From Treponema sp. Marseille-Q4130 (lineage in GTDB: Bacteria > Spirochaetota > Spirochaetia > Treponematales > Treponemataceae), in NCBI RefSeq assembly GCF_014334325.1, contig NZ_JACSET010000003.1:62001-126000 (forward strand): 64,000 nt of DNA, written 5' to 3'. The notes beneath the pieces are model-generated. The model was not told where the DNA came from and did no database searches. It saw only the letters and a list, made by a program, of their open reading frames with translations. The stretch's first letter is position 1. Every line of letters starts with the position of its first letter. Positions 1-9,657 of the stretch are shown here, in pieces. The position numbers were made by a program, and so were the translations under genes.

Positions 1-22
1 GCCGATAAAATCTCGCGCGGCG

Positions 23-334
23 CTAAAACTCTTCCGCTTCGCTTATAAAACAGCCGACACATTCGGTCGGGTATTTTTCACGCAGCTTTTTAATAATCGA
101 TTTCAATTCAGCTTCTTCGTCGCGGTCGCAGTAGATGATGTACATCGCATTGAGCTGCGGCCACACCGAGTCTCCGAGCCGCGGATTACCGTAACCGGCG
201 CCCATCACCGAAGGAATTTTCGTAAAGTGCAATCCGACTTTGCGTTCGGCAAATTCCTGCTGAAAATCTTCTTCGAGCGCCTGCGAAAATATGATCTCCA
301 TTCGAACGCGCCGTATTCCGTTTATTTCGTCCAT
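23..334 (-). CDS. PG0541-family transporter-associated protein
   Basis: A 103-residue soluble protein with no signal peptide or membrane segment. It resembles the small PG0541-type proteins, which have a ferredoxin-like or PII-like fold and are usually encoded next to RND efflux pumps. It is the last gene of the leftward efflux operon, 20 bp after the pump gene, and an accessory role to the pump is inferred from that position only. The reading frame is complete, with its stop at the left end of the window. The biochemical function is unknown. Confidence 0.72.
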   Translation of the reverse strand: MDEINGIRRVRMEIIFSQALEEDFQQEFAERKVGLHFTKIPSVMGAGYGNPRLGDSVWPQLNAMYIIYCDRDEEAELKSIIKKLREKYPTECVGCFISEAEEF

Positions 335-354
335 AGAAACTCCTTTTAACTCCG

Positions 355-3300
355 TTACGCTTCGCGAGCGCGAAGCAGTTTTCGCTCAAGCTTCCGCTGC
401 CGTCTCGAATTGACGATATAATACACGGTCGGCATTACAAAGAGCGTCATCAAAGAACCGAAGGTCATACCGCCGAACACCGTCAAACTTATCGGCTGCA
501 TACTTGCCGAGCCCTCGCCGGGGAAAAATGCCATCGGCATGAGCGAAATGACGGTCGTAAGCGTACTCATCAAAATGGGGCGCAGGCGGTTTCGCGCGGC
601 TTCGATGCACGCGTCTTCGAGTGCAAGGCCGCGCTTACGCAGCAGATTCGTGTAGTCGACGAGGACGATACCGTTGTTGACGATCGTACCGACGAGAACG
701 AGTACGCCCATAACGGTGACGACGCTTAAACGCGAACCGTTGAGCGCGTAGATCGCAATGACGCCGATAAAGGACAGCGGTATCGTAAACAAAACGATAA
801 ACGGATCCATAAACGATTCGAATTGACTCGCCATGACGATAAACACGAGGATCGATGCCATTATGATAATCAAACCGAAATTTCTAACGGCTTCCATCAT
901 ATCTTCATAGTCGCCGGAAAATCCGATGCGCACGTTTTCGTCTTTCGGGATATTCTCGTTTATAAGTTTTTGTATTTTATCCTGCACTTTATCAAGCGAA
1001 AGCCCCGCCACGGGCTTAGCCGTGATGTGAATAACGCGCGCCTGATTTTCGCGTAAAATCGTCACGGGAGAAGTCGTCTCTTTATAGTGCGCGAAATTCG
1101 AAAGCGGGATGCGTTCTCCCGACGCGTTTACGATCGAAAGCAAATCCAAATCGGCAAGCTTCGTTTTATCTTTTTTCGAAAGCCGCACGATGACGTCGAT
1201 GTCGTCGCCGTTGTCGGTATAACGGCTTGCAGTCGTACCGTTGATGAGCGCCGCCACTTCGCTTCCGACCGTATATACGTTTACTCCCAACTCGTACATA
1301 CGCTCGCGTTCGAATACCAATTCTACCTGCGGCAGTCCGTCTTCCAAATCGCTTGAAACTTCGGTGACGACATCCTGCGCCTGCTCTCTTAAAAGCTCTT
1401 CAAGCTGAGCGCCGGTAGCGCGGAGTTTGTTCAGATCGTCGCATTTGACGTTGATGCTCATACCGCCGGTGGACATACCGTTTTGATTTTGCGCGAAGCT
1501 CACTTTGACACCGGGTATTTTATTAAAATATTTCCGAAGCTTCGCCTTTGCCGACTTTTCGTTGTCCCAGCCCTTTTCGCGCTCTTCTGCCGGATACAGC
1601 GTAAACGTCACGGTTCCGGTATTCGTTCCCGATGTCGATGAAAATATATCCGTTCCGCCGACCGTCGTCGATGAATATTTGACACCTTTTAATTCCTGCG
1701 TCGCCGTCGTTTCAAAGCCCCGAAGCGTATCGTCGGTAACTTCGAGCCGAGTTCCTTTCGGCAATTCGAATTTGACGGAAACGGTATTCGATGCGGGTTC
1801 CGGCATAAAAATAAAACCGATAAATTTGACGGCCGCTACGGACAACACCAACAAGCCTATGAGTGAAAAAATACACAGTTTACGACGGTGCAATACGAAT
1901 TTCACGCCGCGTGCGTAGGCATCGTCGAGACGCGAAAAAAAGTGCGTAAACCGGCGGTTGATTTCGAACCGCACACCTTCTCCCCTGTCCGCAAGTTTAT
2001 CGATGCGGAGATACTTCGAGCTCAGCACGGGTACGAGAACGATCGCGACGACGAGCGAACACAAAAGCGAAAAGATTATCGTCATTGCGAGATCGTTGAA
2101 TATCTGTCCCATCATACCGAGCTGACCTTTGAACATGAGCATCGGAAGAAAAATACATACCGACGTAAACGTACTCGCGCTGATCGAAAGGATCATCTCC
2201 TGAGAACCGAGCACTGCGGCAACGCGCGGCTTCGCGTCTTTTTGCCGGTACGCGTAGATATTTTCGAGGACGACGATCGAGTTGTCGACGAGCATACCGA
2301 TCCCGAGCAGCAAACCCGCCATAGAGATCATGTTGATCGAAATCTTCGTAAAGTACATGAGAAAGAGCGTGATGAAAACCGACACGGGGATCGCGAGTCC
2401 GATGATGACCGTACTCTTAATCGAACGCAAAAAGATAAACAGCACGATGACCGCGAGCAGTGCGCCTTGGATGACGGACTTTACGACTTCCGCAATCGTC
2501 TGCTCGATGATATCCGTATCGTTCGACGATTCGATGATATCGACGTCGGACGGCAATTCGACTTTTATAGCCTTGACCGCCTTGCGCACGGCGTGCGCCG
2601 CGTTTACGGAATTTTTTCCGCTCTGTTTTTGGATGTTCAGTATAACGCAGGGCGTTCCGTTCAAATAGGCAAGCGTGTTTTCGTCTTTGTAACCTTCGTA
2701 CACGTCGGCGACGTCGCGCAGGCGGATCGTTGCAACGCGAGGCCTCGCCGAGCCCGGAGCGGCCGACGCTTTATACGAAATGACGGTATTTTTCAAATCT
2801 TCGACGCTCGTGTACTTACCGCTCGTTTTTATCGTGTAATTGATATCGCCGCTTGTGATCGTACCGCCGGAACTCTGTACGTTTTGCGAACCAATCATCT
2901 GCGCGACGGAAGTGATCGAAAGACCGTACGCTTCGAGCCGGTTGCGCGGTATGTCGACGTTGATCGATTTTTCACGACCGCCGACGATCTCGGCAGACGC
3001 GACGCCGTCGATCTGTTCGAGACGCGGCTGCACGATATCCTTCGCATATCGGCGGAGTTCTTCGGGCGTTCTGTTCCCCTGCAGCGCGAGCGCCATGATC
3101 GGCATGAGCGACGGATCGGCTCTGATCGTCGTAGGCGAAGATGCACCCGTCGGCAGATAACTCCGCACCAAATCGATTTTATCGCGTATTTCGGCGACGG
3201 CAGCATCGAGGTTCGTGTTAAAATTGAATTCCATAAAGATCAGGCTTAAACCGGACGACGACTGCGATTGCATTTTTTTCAAACCGGTCGCACCGGAAAG

Positions 3301-3510
3301 CCCGTTCTCCAATATGCGCGTCAAACTCTGCTCGACTTCTTCCGGGCCCGCATTTTTGTATTCGGTATAAACGAGCATATACGGCAGCTTCATATTGGGA
3401 TACATATCGACAGGGAGCTGCGTCGTACAGTAAATACCGAGTCCGATGAGCGCGATAAACGTCAGCAATACGGTAACGGGCTTATTGACGGAGTATTCCG
3501 ATAATGTCAT
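355..3510 (-). CDS. RND family efflux pump, inner-membrane permease
   Basis: A full-length 1,051-residue AcrB/MexB-like transporter. It has the RND layout: a first helix at residues 12-30, a large periplasmic loop, a block of helices around 330-530, a second periplasmic loop, and closing helices from about 850 to 1020. It should export hydrophobic compounds using the proton gradient, together with the adaptor and TolC-like channel encoded just upstream in the same operon. The fourth helix has LVDNSIVVLEN where AcrB has two adjacent aspartates, so only the first acidic residue of the proton relay is kept, as in some other RND subfamilies. The substrate cannot be read from the sequence. Confidence 0.93.
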   Translation of the reverse strand: MTLSEYSVNKPVTVLLTFIALIGLGIYCTTQLPVDMYPNMKLPYMLVYTEYKNAGPEEVEQSLTRILENGLSGATGLKKMQSQSSSGLSLIFMEFNFNTNLDAAVAEIRDKIDLVRSYLPTGASSPTTIRADPSLMPIMALALQGNRTPEELRRYAKDIVQPRLEQIDGVASAEIVGGREKSINVDIPRNRLEAYGLSITSVAQMIGSQNVQSSGGTITSGDINYTIKTSGKYTSVEDLKNTVISYKASAAPGSARPRVATIRLRDVADVYEGYKDENTLAYLNGTPCVILNIQKQSGKNSVNAAHAVRKAVKAIKVELPSDVDIIESSNDTDIIEQTIAEVVKSVIQGALLAVIVLFIFLRSIKSTVIIGLAIPVSVFITLFLMYFTKISINMISMAGLLLGIGMLVDNSIVVLENIYAYRQKDAKPRVAAVLGSQEMILSISASTFTSVCIFLPMLMFKGQLGMMGQIFNDLAMTIIFSLLCSLVVAIVLVPVLSSKYLRIDKLADRGEGVRFEINRRFTHFFSRLDDAYARGVKFVLHRRKLCIFSLIGLLVLSVAAVKFIGFIFMPEPASNTVSVKFELPKGTRLEVTDDTLRGFETTATQELKGVKYSSTTVGGTDIFSSTSGTNTGTVTFTLYPAEEREKGWDNEKSAKAKLRKYFNKIPGVKVSFAQNQNGMSTGGMSINVKCDDLNKLRATGAQLEELLREQAQDVVTEVSSDLEDGLPQVELVFERERMYELGVNVYTVGSEVAALINGTTASRYTDNGDDIDVIVRLSKKDKTKLADLDLLSIVNASGERIPLSNFAHYKETTSPVTILRENQARVIHITAKPVAGLSLDKVQDKIQKLINENIPKDENVRIGFSGDYEDMMEAVRNFGLIIIMASILVFIVMASQFESFMDPFIVLFTIPLSFIGVIAIYALNGSRLSVVTVMGVLVLVGTIVNNGIVLVDYTNLLRKRGLALEDACIEAARNRLRPILMSTLTTVISLMPMAFFPGEGSASMQPISLTVFGGMTFGSLMTLFVMPTVYYIVNSRRQRKLERKLLRAREA

Positions 3511-3607
3511 TTACGACTTCCTTAATAATTAATAAATTGAATATCGATGCACAAAACGCTCGGAAAATTTCGAGTTTTAGAAAATTCGAAATTGACCTAA
3601 TCTCACT

Positions 3608-4537
3608 TCAGTTTGCGGCACCGACTATATTTACCTTTGCGCCGTCGTTCAAGAGCGTCTGCCCTTTTACGACGATTTCATCGCCTGCCGAAAGCCCGCT
3701 CGTAATTTCCGTGCGGTTGTCGACGGAGATACCTTCCGTTACCGCCAGCATTTTTACGACGGCAGTTTTATCGTTTTGCGCCTGAGACGCAATTGCAAAT
3801 ATGTACGGCTTACCCGCCCGCGTGATGACAGCCCCCGACGGGACGACGATGGCGTTTTGTATACTGTCGGTGATAAGGCGGACGCTTCCGTACATACCGA
3901 CTTTAATACGTTCATCGGGCGGAGAAAGATGCAGCTTTACCGCCATCGTCCGCGTCATCGTGTCGAGGACGGGAGACACTTCGACGACCTTTGCCGTAAA
4001 GTCGATGCCGGGATAAGCTGCAAACTGCGCGGTCGCCGACTGTCCGCGTTGAATGCGGCTCACAAAGCGTTCGGGAATATTGACGCGGATTTCCAAATCG
4101 TCCGTGCTGCCGATCTGCACGACGGGCATCGTCTGAGAAACCGTCGCACCGACCGACGGCATCGATGTGATGATCCTTCCGCTTACCGGAGCGCGCACGG
4201 GACTTTCGCTGTACGACATGCCGGGACGGCTCGCGTCGACGTATGCGATCACTTGATCTTTTGCAACCGTATCGCCGATGTTCGAAAGCACGCGCGAAAT
4301 TTTTCCGCTCATGTCCGGCAGCACGTCGACCGCCGAAACCGATGCGACGTCTCCTCCGAATTCGAGATATTGATCGAGGTTGCCCTTTTCGATTTTATAC
4401 GTATTGACGGCGTAAACGATATCGTCTCCTTCACCGCTGGCGGCAGCCGTATTTTTTTTGCAGCCCGCTATCGGAGCGATTATTAAAACGAGCGATAAGA
4501 TGCGGGCGATTTGTATAAAGCGATTCGAATATTTCAT
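3608..4537 (-). CDS. Efflux periplasmic adaptor subunit (membrane fusion lipoprotein)
   Basis: A 309-residue HlyD/AcrA-type adaptor. The N-terminus is a lipoprotein signal ending APIAGC, with the lipidated Cys at residue 26, so the protein should be anchored to a periplasmic membrane face. Next come a biotinyl-lipoyl-like hybrid motif with a very short hairpin (SAVDVLPDMSGKI ... VRAPVSGRI), a beta-barrel region, and a C-terminal membrane-proximal domain ending GLSAGDEIVVKG. It bridges the RND pump and the TolC-like channel. Its ATG overlaps the TGA of the channel gene by four bases (ATGA), so the two are translationally coupled. The short alpha-hairpin is typical of small adaptors outside the Proteobacteria. 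Confidence 0.9.
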   Translation of the reverse strand: MKYSNRFIQIARILSLVLIIAPIAGCKKNTAAASGEGDDIVYAVNTYKIEKGNLDQYLEFGGDVASVSAVDVLPDMSGKISRVLSNIGDTVAKDQVIAYVDASRPGMSYSESPVRAPVSGRIITSMPSVGATVSQTMPVVQIGSTDDLEIRVNIPERFVSRIQRGQSATAQFAAYPGIDFTAKVVEVSPVLDTMTRTMAVKLHLSPPDERIKVGMYGSVRLITDSIQNAIVVPSGAVITRAGKPYIFAIASQAQNDKTAVVKMLAVTEGISVDNRTEITSGLSAGDEIVVKGQTLLNDGAKVNIVGAAN

Positions 4538-5940
4538 CGAGTTCCTCCCTTTGTCGTTGCTGCAGTGCTCTTTACCGTCAAATCCGTATTCAAGGTTTCT
4601 TCGAGATTGAGCAATGCCGTAATATATTGATAGCGCTGATTCGCCAAACCGAGCCGCGCTTGATTGAGCTGACGTTCCGCATCGCGGAGGTCGAGCAGTT
4701 CGGTCGTACCGTTTTGATACGAACGCAGCGTCATCGCATACGAGCGCTGCGCGAGTTCGACGTTGCGCTGCATCGAAGCGATCTGGCGTTTTGCCTGATC
4801 GAGCGTATTGATCGCAGTGCGCACTTCGAGCTTTTGATTTTCAGTAAGCTGTTCACGCGAGATTTTAAGCTTTTCGAGATTCGCGCGAAGGTCTTTCGCT
4901 TTTTGGCGGTTCGAGGAAAACGGCAGCATATTCGTAATGTTCCACGCGAGCGTCGCACTGAACGCACCGTTATCGTTCCAATTATCCTTATCGAACCAAT
5001 TCGAATCGAGGGCGTCGCGCAGCATCGGCTGATAATTCCAATTCAAAGACAGAGCCGGCGAAAAACTTGCAAAGTCGAGCGATGAAAGATTGTGCTCGAG
5101 CATTTCGATATTGTTGTCGAGGGAGCGCAGAGCGAGCGATGAGTTCCCGTACGTCGCAATCAAATCGTCGGCATCGACATCGATAAGAGCGGGATCGATC
5201 GAACCCGCAAGTTCGATCTTCGTGCCGGAAGGCATACCGAGCAAAAACACGAACATATCGAGCTGCTGCGCGAGAGAAGTTTCCGCCTGCTCCGTTTCGG
5301 GAATTTGATTTTCATACTGCACTTGCGCCTGCAAAAGCTGCAGTTCTGGGATCCTTCCGTTTCGATAATTCACCGCCGCCTGCACGCTCCGCCGCCGTGC
5401 GTTTTCGAGCGTTTCCCGCTGAATCGCGAGGTTGTCCCTCTGCAGCAAAAGACCGAAAAACAGCTTTTTAACATTGGTAATCGTTTTTCGCTCCGTTTGC
5501 TCCCGCGTTATTTTGCCGCCTTCGTAGCCCGCCTTTGCCGCACGTATTTGACCGATGTACGCAAGGCTCAAATTCAGTCCCGCGCTCAAGTTTCCGACAG
5601 CCGCCCAGTGCATACTTTCCGTTTCCGAAACGGGCGGTCGACCGAAAAATCGCAACAGAGTATTTTGCTGCTCGAGCGATGAACTGATATCCGTCGTACG
5701 GCTGAGCGTTCCCGTCGCCTGCACGTCGGGTAAAAATACGTTCCACGCATTGTCGGATGCTCGCTTGGCTATCTCCAAATCGATATCCGCACTTTTGAGC
5801 GCGCGGCTGTGGGCACGCGCATAGTCGACCGCTTCATCGATCGTCAACGTTACCGTCTCGCCGCTTTGAGCAAACGAGCGCAGCACGACGCTTAAAAAAA
5901 TTAATAATATTGCTTTGTATTTTTTATTGCATATATTCAT
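4534..5940 (-). CDS. TolC family outer-membrane efflux channel
   Basis: A 468-residue protein with a signal peptide (KAILLIFLSVVLRSFAQ) and the two long helical repeats of outer-membrane efflux proteins. The first repeat begins with a VDYARAHSRALKSADIDL-like segment; the second contains NQKLEVRTAINTLDQAKRQI and the NQARLGLANQRYQYITALLNLEETL C-terminal pattern of the family. I start it at the ATG at 5940 because GGAG lies just upstream; a longer reading to 5985 lacks such a site and would hide the signal peptide. It should form the outer-membrane exit duct of the tripartite pump. Confidence 0.88.
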   Translation of the reverse strand: MNICNKKYKAILLIFLSVVLRSFAQSGETVTLTIDEAVDYARAHSRALKSADIDLEIAKRASDNAWNVFLPDVQATGTLSRTTDISSSLEQQNTLLRFFGRPPVSETESMHWAAVGNLSAGLNLSLAYIGQIRAAKAGYEGGKITREQTERKTITNVKKLFFGLLLQRDNLAIQRETLENARRRSVQAAVNYRNGRIPELQLLQAQVQYENQIPETEQAETSLAQQLDMFVFLLGMPSGTKIELAGSIDPALIDVDADDLIATYGNSSLALRSLDNNIEMLEHNLSSLDFASFSPALSLNWNYQPMLRDALDSNWFDKDNWNDNGAFSATLAWNITNMLPFSSNRQKAKDLRANLEKLKISREQLTENQKLEVRTAINTLDQAKRQIASMQRNVELAQRSYAMTLRSYQNGTTELLDLRDAERQLNQARLGLANQRYQYITALLNLEETLNTDLTVKSTAATTKGGTR

Positions 5941-6006
5941 CTTAGCTCCTAAGTTCATACAAATTATTAAGTGCGCACGAAACACCGAACGGTATCACCG
6001 CGATCG

Positions 6007-7236
6007 TCAGCTTCCGCCCCTCTTACGAACGGCAGTGTTGCCGATCCCCGATTCCGTCATCGCGTATAATTTTTTCAATGCGGCAAACATACGCTTGTCC
6101 GAAAAACCGAGTCTGCGGCAATGGATAAACATCGTAACGACGATCGCGAAAAACCAGCCGAGAACGCGTTGAGAGGTCGGGGGTATACCGACATCGGGAA
6201 GCGAAGCGATAAAACGCTTCCAATAAACCGAATCGTATATCGTATCGACGAAATCCGGCGCTTCGGCACGATCGACAAAATCGTTGATGCCGATGAGACT
6301 CGAACAGATATCGACTGTCTCGGGATACTTTATAAAATACAGCAGTTCCGTTCGGAGGACGGCGTACGTACATTCTTCATCCGTCGTCAAACCGTCCATA
6401 TTTTCGGCGATCATACCGTGCATTCGAATCACTTCGTTTTTTATAAGCGATTCGACCATTTCGTTTTTACTTTTATAGCGCGAATAGAGCGAGCTTTTAG
6501 CGAGGCGCAATTTTTTTGCCAAGCGTTCGATCGTAATGCCGGCCGCTCCGTATTCGGACACGACGGAAGCGAGTGCAAGAAGCTCGTCGGTAAGCGGCGC
6601 TTTCTTTTGCATTGCGGATTTAAAACGCGCATCGAGCTGTGCGAGCCGCTTTCTTTCGGGAATATTTTTTCCGATACCGTTTTCAATCAGGGCTGCAAGT
6701 TTATCCGCAAAGTCGGCGGAGTCCGCAATGTTCGGAGTATTCGTATCGAGCGCGTCGAAACGGATCAGCGTAAAAATAAAAATCGTCGTACCGACGTAGA
6801 TGCTCGTCACATAAAGATCCGTATCTTTGATCGAACCGTCCTTTGCGAAAAGCGAATCGAATACCCGTATGCTGCGCTTCCGCAATTCCCGTACAAAGGC
6901 TCCTTCGTCTACTATACATTGCTGCGATTGAAAATACATGACGTATTCGCGGTGATTGACCAGAAAATCGACTGCCTCGGACATCGCTTCGATGCGCTTG
7001 CCGTTTTGATAGCATTCGAGCATCCGCCGCACGACTTCCGCGATGCCGTCGAACATGCGCACATTCATCGCTTGTCTGATCGAAGCTTTGCGCGGAAAAT
7101 GCTTAAAGATAGCCGCTTTACTGATGCCGACTTTTTGCGCGATCTGCGACAGCGAAATATGCGTAAATACCGGCTTGCGGTAAAACGAAAATGCTGCGTC
7201 GATTATTTTGTCCCGCGTTGAAACGCCTTCCTTCAT
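6007..7236 (-). CDS. Tandem TetR/AcrR transcriptional regulator (two DNA-binding heads)
   Basis: A 409-residue regulator, about twice the usual TetR length. Residues about 8-55 form a first TetR helix-turn-helix (SLSQIAQKVGISKAAIFKHF) followed by a ligand-type helical region. Residues about 213-262 form a second TetR helix-turn-helix (TIERLAKKLRLAKSSLYSRY) with its own helical C-terminal part. It therefore looks like a fusion or internal duplication of two TetR units. It is the first gene of the efflux operon and sits just behind a promoter overlapped by a perfect palindrome, so autorepression of the operon is the likely mode of control. The inducer is unknown. Confidence 0.88.
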   Translation of the reverse strand: MKEGVSTRDKIIDAAFSFYRKPVFTHISLSQIAQKVGISKAAIFKHFPRKASIRQAMNVRMFDGIAEVVRRMLECYQNGKRIEAMSEAVDFLVNHREYVMYFQSQQCIVDEGAFVRELRKRSIRVFDSLFAKDGSIKDTDLYVTSIYVGTTIFIFTLIRFDALDTNTPNIADSADFADKLAALIENGIGKNIPERKRLAQLDARFKSAMQKKAPLTDELLALASVVSEYGAAGITIERLAKKLRLAKSSLYSRYKSKNEMVESLIKNEVIRMHGMIAENMDGLTTDEECTYAVLRTELLYFIKYPETVDICSSLIGINDFVDRAEAPDFVDTIYDSVYWKRFIASLPDVGIPPTSQRVLGWFFAIVVTMFIHCRRLGFSDKRMFAALKKLYAMTESGIGNTAVRKRGGS

Positions 7237-7265
7237 ACAATTCCCAAACAGTTACGGATGAAAAA

Positions 7266-7287
7266 GGTTACCGATTGTTCGGTAACC
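7266..7287. promoter_or_regulatory. Palindromic operator of the efflux operon
   Basis: A perfect inverted repeat, GGTTACCGA-N4-TCGGTAACC, of the size typical for TetR dimers. It starts at the predicted transcription start of the leftward promoter, 30 bp before the regulator's ATG. Binding here would block transcription of the regulator-TolC-adaptor-pump operon. That the TetR protein binds this site is inferred from its position. Confidence 0.75.
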
Positions 7288-7293
7288 TACGGA

Positions 7294-7322
7294 ACTATAG
7301 CGAATTGTTAGAATTTTGTCCA
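7294..7322 (-). promoter_or_regulatory. Sigma-70 promoter of the efflux operon
   Basis: Read on the minus strand, TGGACA and TATAGT are separated by exactly 17 bases, with the start point predicted near 7287, at the edge of the palindromic operator. Confidence 0.65.
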
Positions 7323-7326
7323 GAGA

Positions 7327-7364
7327 GGGCTGTCTCAAAACTCGGTTATTTTTTCGACAGTCCC
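7327..7364. repeat. Dispersed hairpin repeat, GGGCTGTCTCAAAA type, copy 1
   Basis: A short element starting GGGCTGTCTCAAAA and ending TTCGACAGTCCC, able to fold into a hairpin with an AT-rich loop. A nearly identical copy lies at 23222-23257. Its outer bases resemble the terminal inverted repeats of several insertion-sequence families, but no transposase is near. It may be a very small mobile-element remnant. Confidence 0.6.
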
Positions 7365-7383
7365 TGAGGGCGCACCGTTCGTA

Positions 7384-8559
7384 TTATTTCCGCTTAGCGC
7401 AGTACGCGCGCACTCCCGCTTTCAACCGCGCAAGTCCGTCGCTCACCGTCGATCTCGGACAGGCGACGTTCATGCGGAGAAAAGAGCGACCGTTTCCGCC
7501 GTAAATCGCGCCTGCAGTAAGGTAAAGCCCCGTTTCGCTTCTGATAAAACGCGCAAGGTCGTTCGAGTCTTCGGTGATTTTCGAGCAGTCGAGCCACAAA
7601 AGATAAGTCGCGTTCGACGGAACGACAAAGATTTCGGGTATTTCATTTTTAACAAATTCACGCACCGATTTTTTATTTTCGAAGATGTATGCGCGAAGTT
7701 CGTCGAGCCACACCCCGCCTTTCGTAAATGCCGCAGCAGCAGCGATACATGCGAATACGTTCGGATCCGCGACTTCGTCGGTGTTGAGCTGCCGATCGAT
7801 CTTCGCATGAAGCTTGGGATTTTTTGAAAATACGGCGGCAGTGTGCAGCCCTGCGATGTTGAACGCTTTCGAGGCTGCAACGCAGGAAACGCTGTTCATC
7901 GCGCAGGTTTCCGAAACCGATGCGAACGGAACGTAGGCGGCACCGGGATCGGTGAGATCACAGTGGATTTCGTCGCTTATGACGATAACGCCGTGCTTCG
8001 CACAGAGTTTTCCGATGCGTTCAAGCGTTTCAGCGTCCCAGATTTTTCCGACGGGATTGTGCGGGTTGCACAAAATAAAAAGAGACGTCTGCGGATCGGC
8101 GAGCTTTTTTTCGAAATCCGCAAAATCGATTTCGTACGCGCCGTCTTTATACGCAAGCGGGCTTTCGAGAATGCGCCTTCCGTTGTTGACGATCGAATTG
8201 AAAAAAACATTGTATACCGGCGTCAAAACAACGACGTATTCGGCAGGCGTCGAAAATTTCCGCACGGCGCTTGAAAGCGCGGGTACGACACCCGTACAAA
8301 ACGAAAGCCATTCTTTTTCAATCGCAAAGTTATGCCGTGCTTTCCACCAGCCGATAAGGGCATCGTACCAATCCTCTTCGATGACCGGATAACCGAACAC
8401 GCCGTGCTTTACGCGCTCCGAAATCGCATCGATTATTTCCGACGCGGCTTTAAAATCCATATCGGCGACCCACATCGGAAGTTCGCCGTCTTTTACATCC
8501 CATTTATACGATGCCGTATGTTTCCGATCGACGATCGTATCGAAATCATATACTGCCAT
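7384..8559 (-). CDS. PatB/MalY family PLP-dependent aminotransferase (cystathionine beta-lyase-like)
   Basis: A 391-residue fold-type I PLP enzyme of the MalY/PatB group. Family marks are YDFDTIVDRKHTASYKWD at the N-terminus, the MWVADMDF segment, a CNPHNPVGKIW loop, the ISDEIHCDL aspartate region, and ASKAFNIAGLH with the PLP-binding lysine. Members cleave the C-S bond of cystathionine or cysteine, giving pyruvate, ammonia and a thiol or sulfide; in treponemes such an activity can release hydrogen sulfide. I start at 8559, where GGAGG precedes the ATG. It is a single gene just upstream of the efflux region. Confidence 0.88.
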   Translation of the reverse strand: MAVYDFDTIVDRKHTASYKWDVKDGELPMWVADMDFKAASEIIDAISERVKHGVFGYPVIEEDWYDALIGWWKARHNFAIEKEWLSFCTGVVPALSSAVRKFSTPAEYVVVLTPVYNVFFNSIVNNGRRILESPLAYKDGAYEIDFADFEKKLADPQTSLFILCNPHNPVGKIWDAETLERIGKLCAKHGVIVISDEIHCDLTDPGAAYVPFASVSETCAMNSVSCVAASKAFNIAGLHTAAVFSKNPKLHAKIDRQLNTDEVADPNVFACIAAAAAFTKGGVWLDELRAYIFENKKSVREFVKNEIPEIFVVPSNATYLLWLDCSKITEDSNDLARFIRSETGLYLTAGAIYGGNGRSFLRMNVACPRSTVSDGLARLKAGVRAYCAKRK

Positions 8560-8721
8560 TTTTATTGTCCTCCGTAAATAATTTTGCATTTTGCATATAT
8601 GCAATTATATACGCTTTATTAATTTTTATACAAGTCGATTATTAATTTTGTGTATCCGGAAAGGGCGATTCCCGAAACGAAAGCCGTCGTTGAAATCGCT
8701 TTTTTCATATTTATTAATTTT

Positions 8722-9624
8722 TCAGCCGCTTCGATTGAACGCGATCAGTTCGGGATGATATTCGAAATGCATATTGTCCCAAATCGGCCACTTGCCGCCC
8801 CAGATAAATCCTTCCGATTCAAACGCTTCGATCACTCCGGCCGGCGGCATCCAGCGTTTTTCGAGCGGCAGCGTCATCCACCCGTCGGGATCGATATCGC
8901 GCCGCCATGCCCAGTAGATATTTTTTTGTCCCCAACCGCGCGGCAGGACATCGAGCGCGATGCCGTAGCTGTGAAACGAACGCGAAGCGCGGTCGCCGAT
9001 TTCCCTCCAGTTGTAGCTGTCTACGCGCGCCAATTCGTCGATAAAGCGCTGCACGGCAACATCGGTTTTCGCGCGTTCGCGGATTTTGTTTTCGACGCGC
9101 GCAAGCGGTGCAAAAATCCGTTCGTGCGCATTTGTATATTTACCGAGAAACGACACGCGCTTTATGTGCGTTTCGGTCGATTGCCGTGTCGCGCAGTCGT
9201 AAACCGCATTGAAAAAATAGGGCGATGTGCCGGCTTGACGCGAACGGTTTTCCGCCGAAGAAAAATTGCGCAGGCGGCGTATGTCTTCTTCGGAAAACTT
9301 CGCAGGATCGGGAACTTCTTTTGCATAGGGATAAAGCAGCGGCCAATAAGATCCGCGCTCGGCAAGTTTGTCCGCAGGAAGCATTTTGCCGTCCGCCCAA
9401 TATAATACCGCCGCTTTACGTCCCGATCTGCCGCTTTGCACGATATCGATTTTAAAATCGGCGAGCTCAGCGTCATAGACCGCGGTAAAAGAAATATCGG
9501 GGTAAGCATTGCGGAGAAGGCCGAGCTCTTTCGGCTCGGGCGGAGCGGCAAAAAGAGATACCGCAAAAAATACAAAGAGCGGCGATGAAAAAAAATATTT
9601 TAACCGGTGTTTCGCTATGTGCAT
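8722..9624 (-). CDS. M15 family D-alanyl-D-alanine carboxypeptidase (VanY-like), exported
   Basis: A 300-residue protein with a signal peptide (FFSSPLFVFFAVSLFAAPP). The C-terminal half carries the zinc-peptidase pattern of family M15: SFHSYGIALDV supplies the first His and Asp ligands and WDNMHFEYH supplies the last His and the catalytic acid. It should trim the terminal D-Ala of peptidoglycan stem peptides in the periplasm. The N-terminal ~130 residues are not conserved. It stands alone, with a structured repeat directly upstream. Confidence 0.82.
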   Translation of the reverse strand: MHIAKHRLKYFFSSPLFVFFAVSLFAAPPEPKELGLLRNAYPDISFTAVYDAELADFKIDIVQSGRSGRKAAVLYWADGKMLPADKLAERGSYWPLLYPYAKEVPDPAKFSEEDIRRLRNFSSAENRSRQAGTSPYFFNAVYDCATRQSTETHIKRVSFLGKYTNAHERIFAPLARVENKIRERAKTDVAVQRFIDELARVDSYNWREIGDRASRSFHSYGIALDVLPRGWGQKNIYWAWRRDIDPDGWMTLPLEKRWMPPAGVIEAFESEGFIWGGKWPIWDNMHFEYHPELIAFNRSG

Positions 9625-9657
9625 CGACTACTCCAAAAAGGTGCCGAAAAAATGCCC

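Noticed and set aside
1888-3249. Long plus-strand open frame (453 codons) opposite the RND pump gene
   Set aside because: It lies wholly antisense to a clear pump gene, its protein is Arg/Asp/His-rich without domains, and such frames arise from the GC-rich codon bias of the opposite strand.
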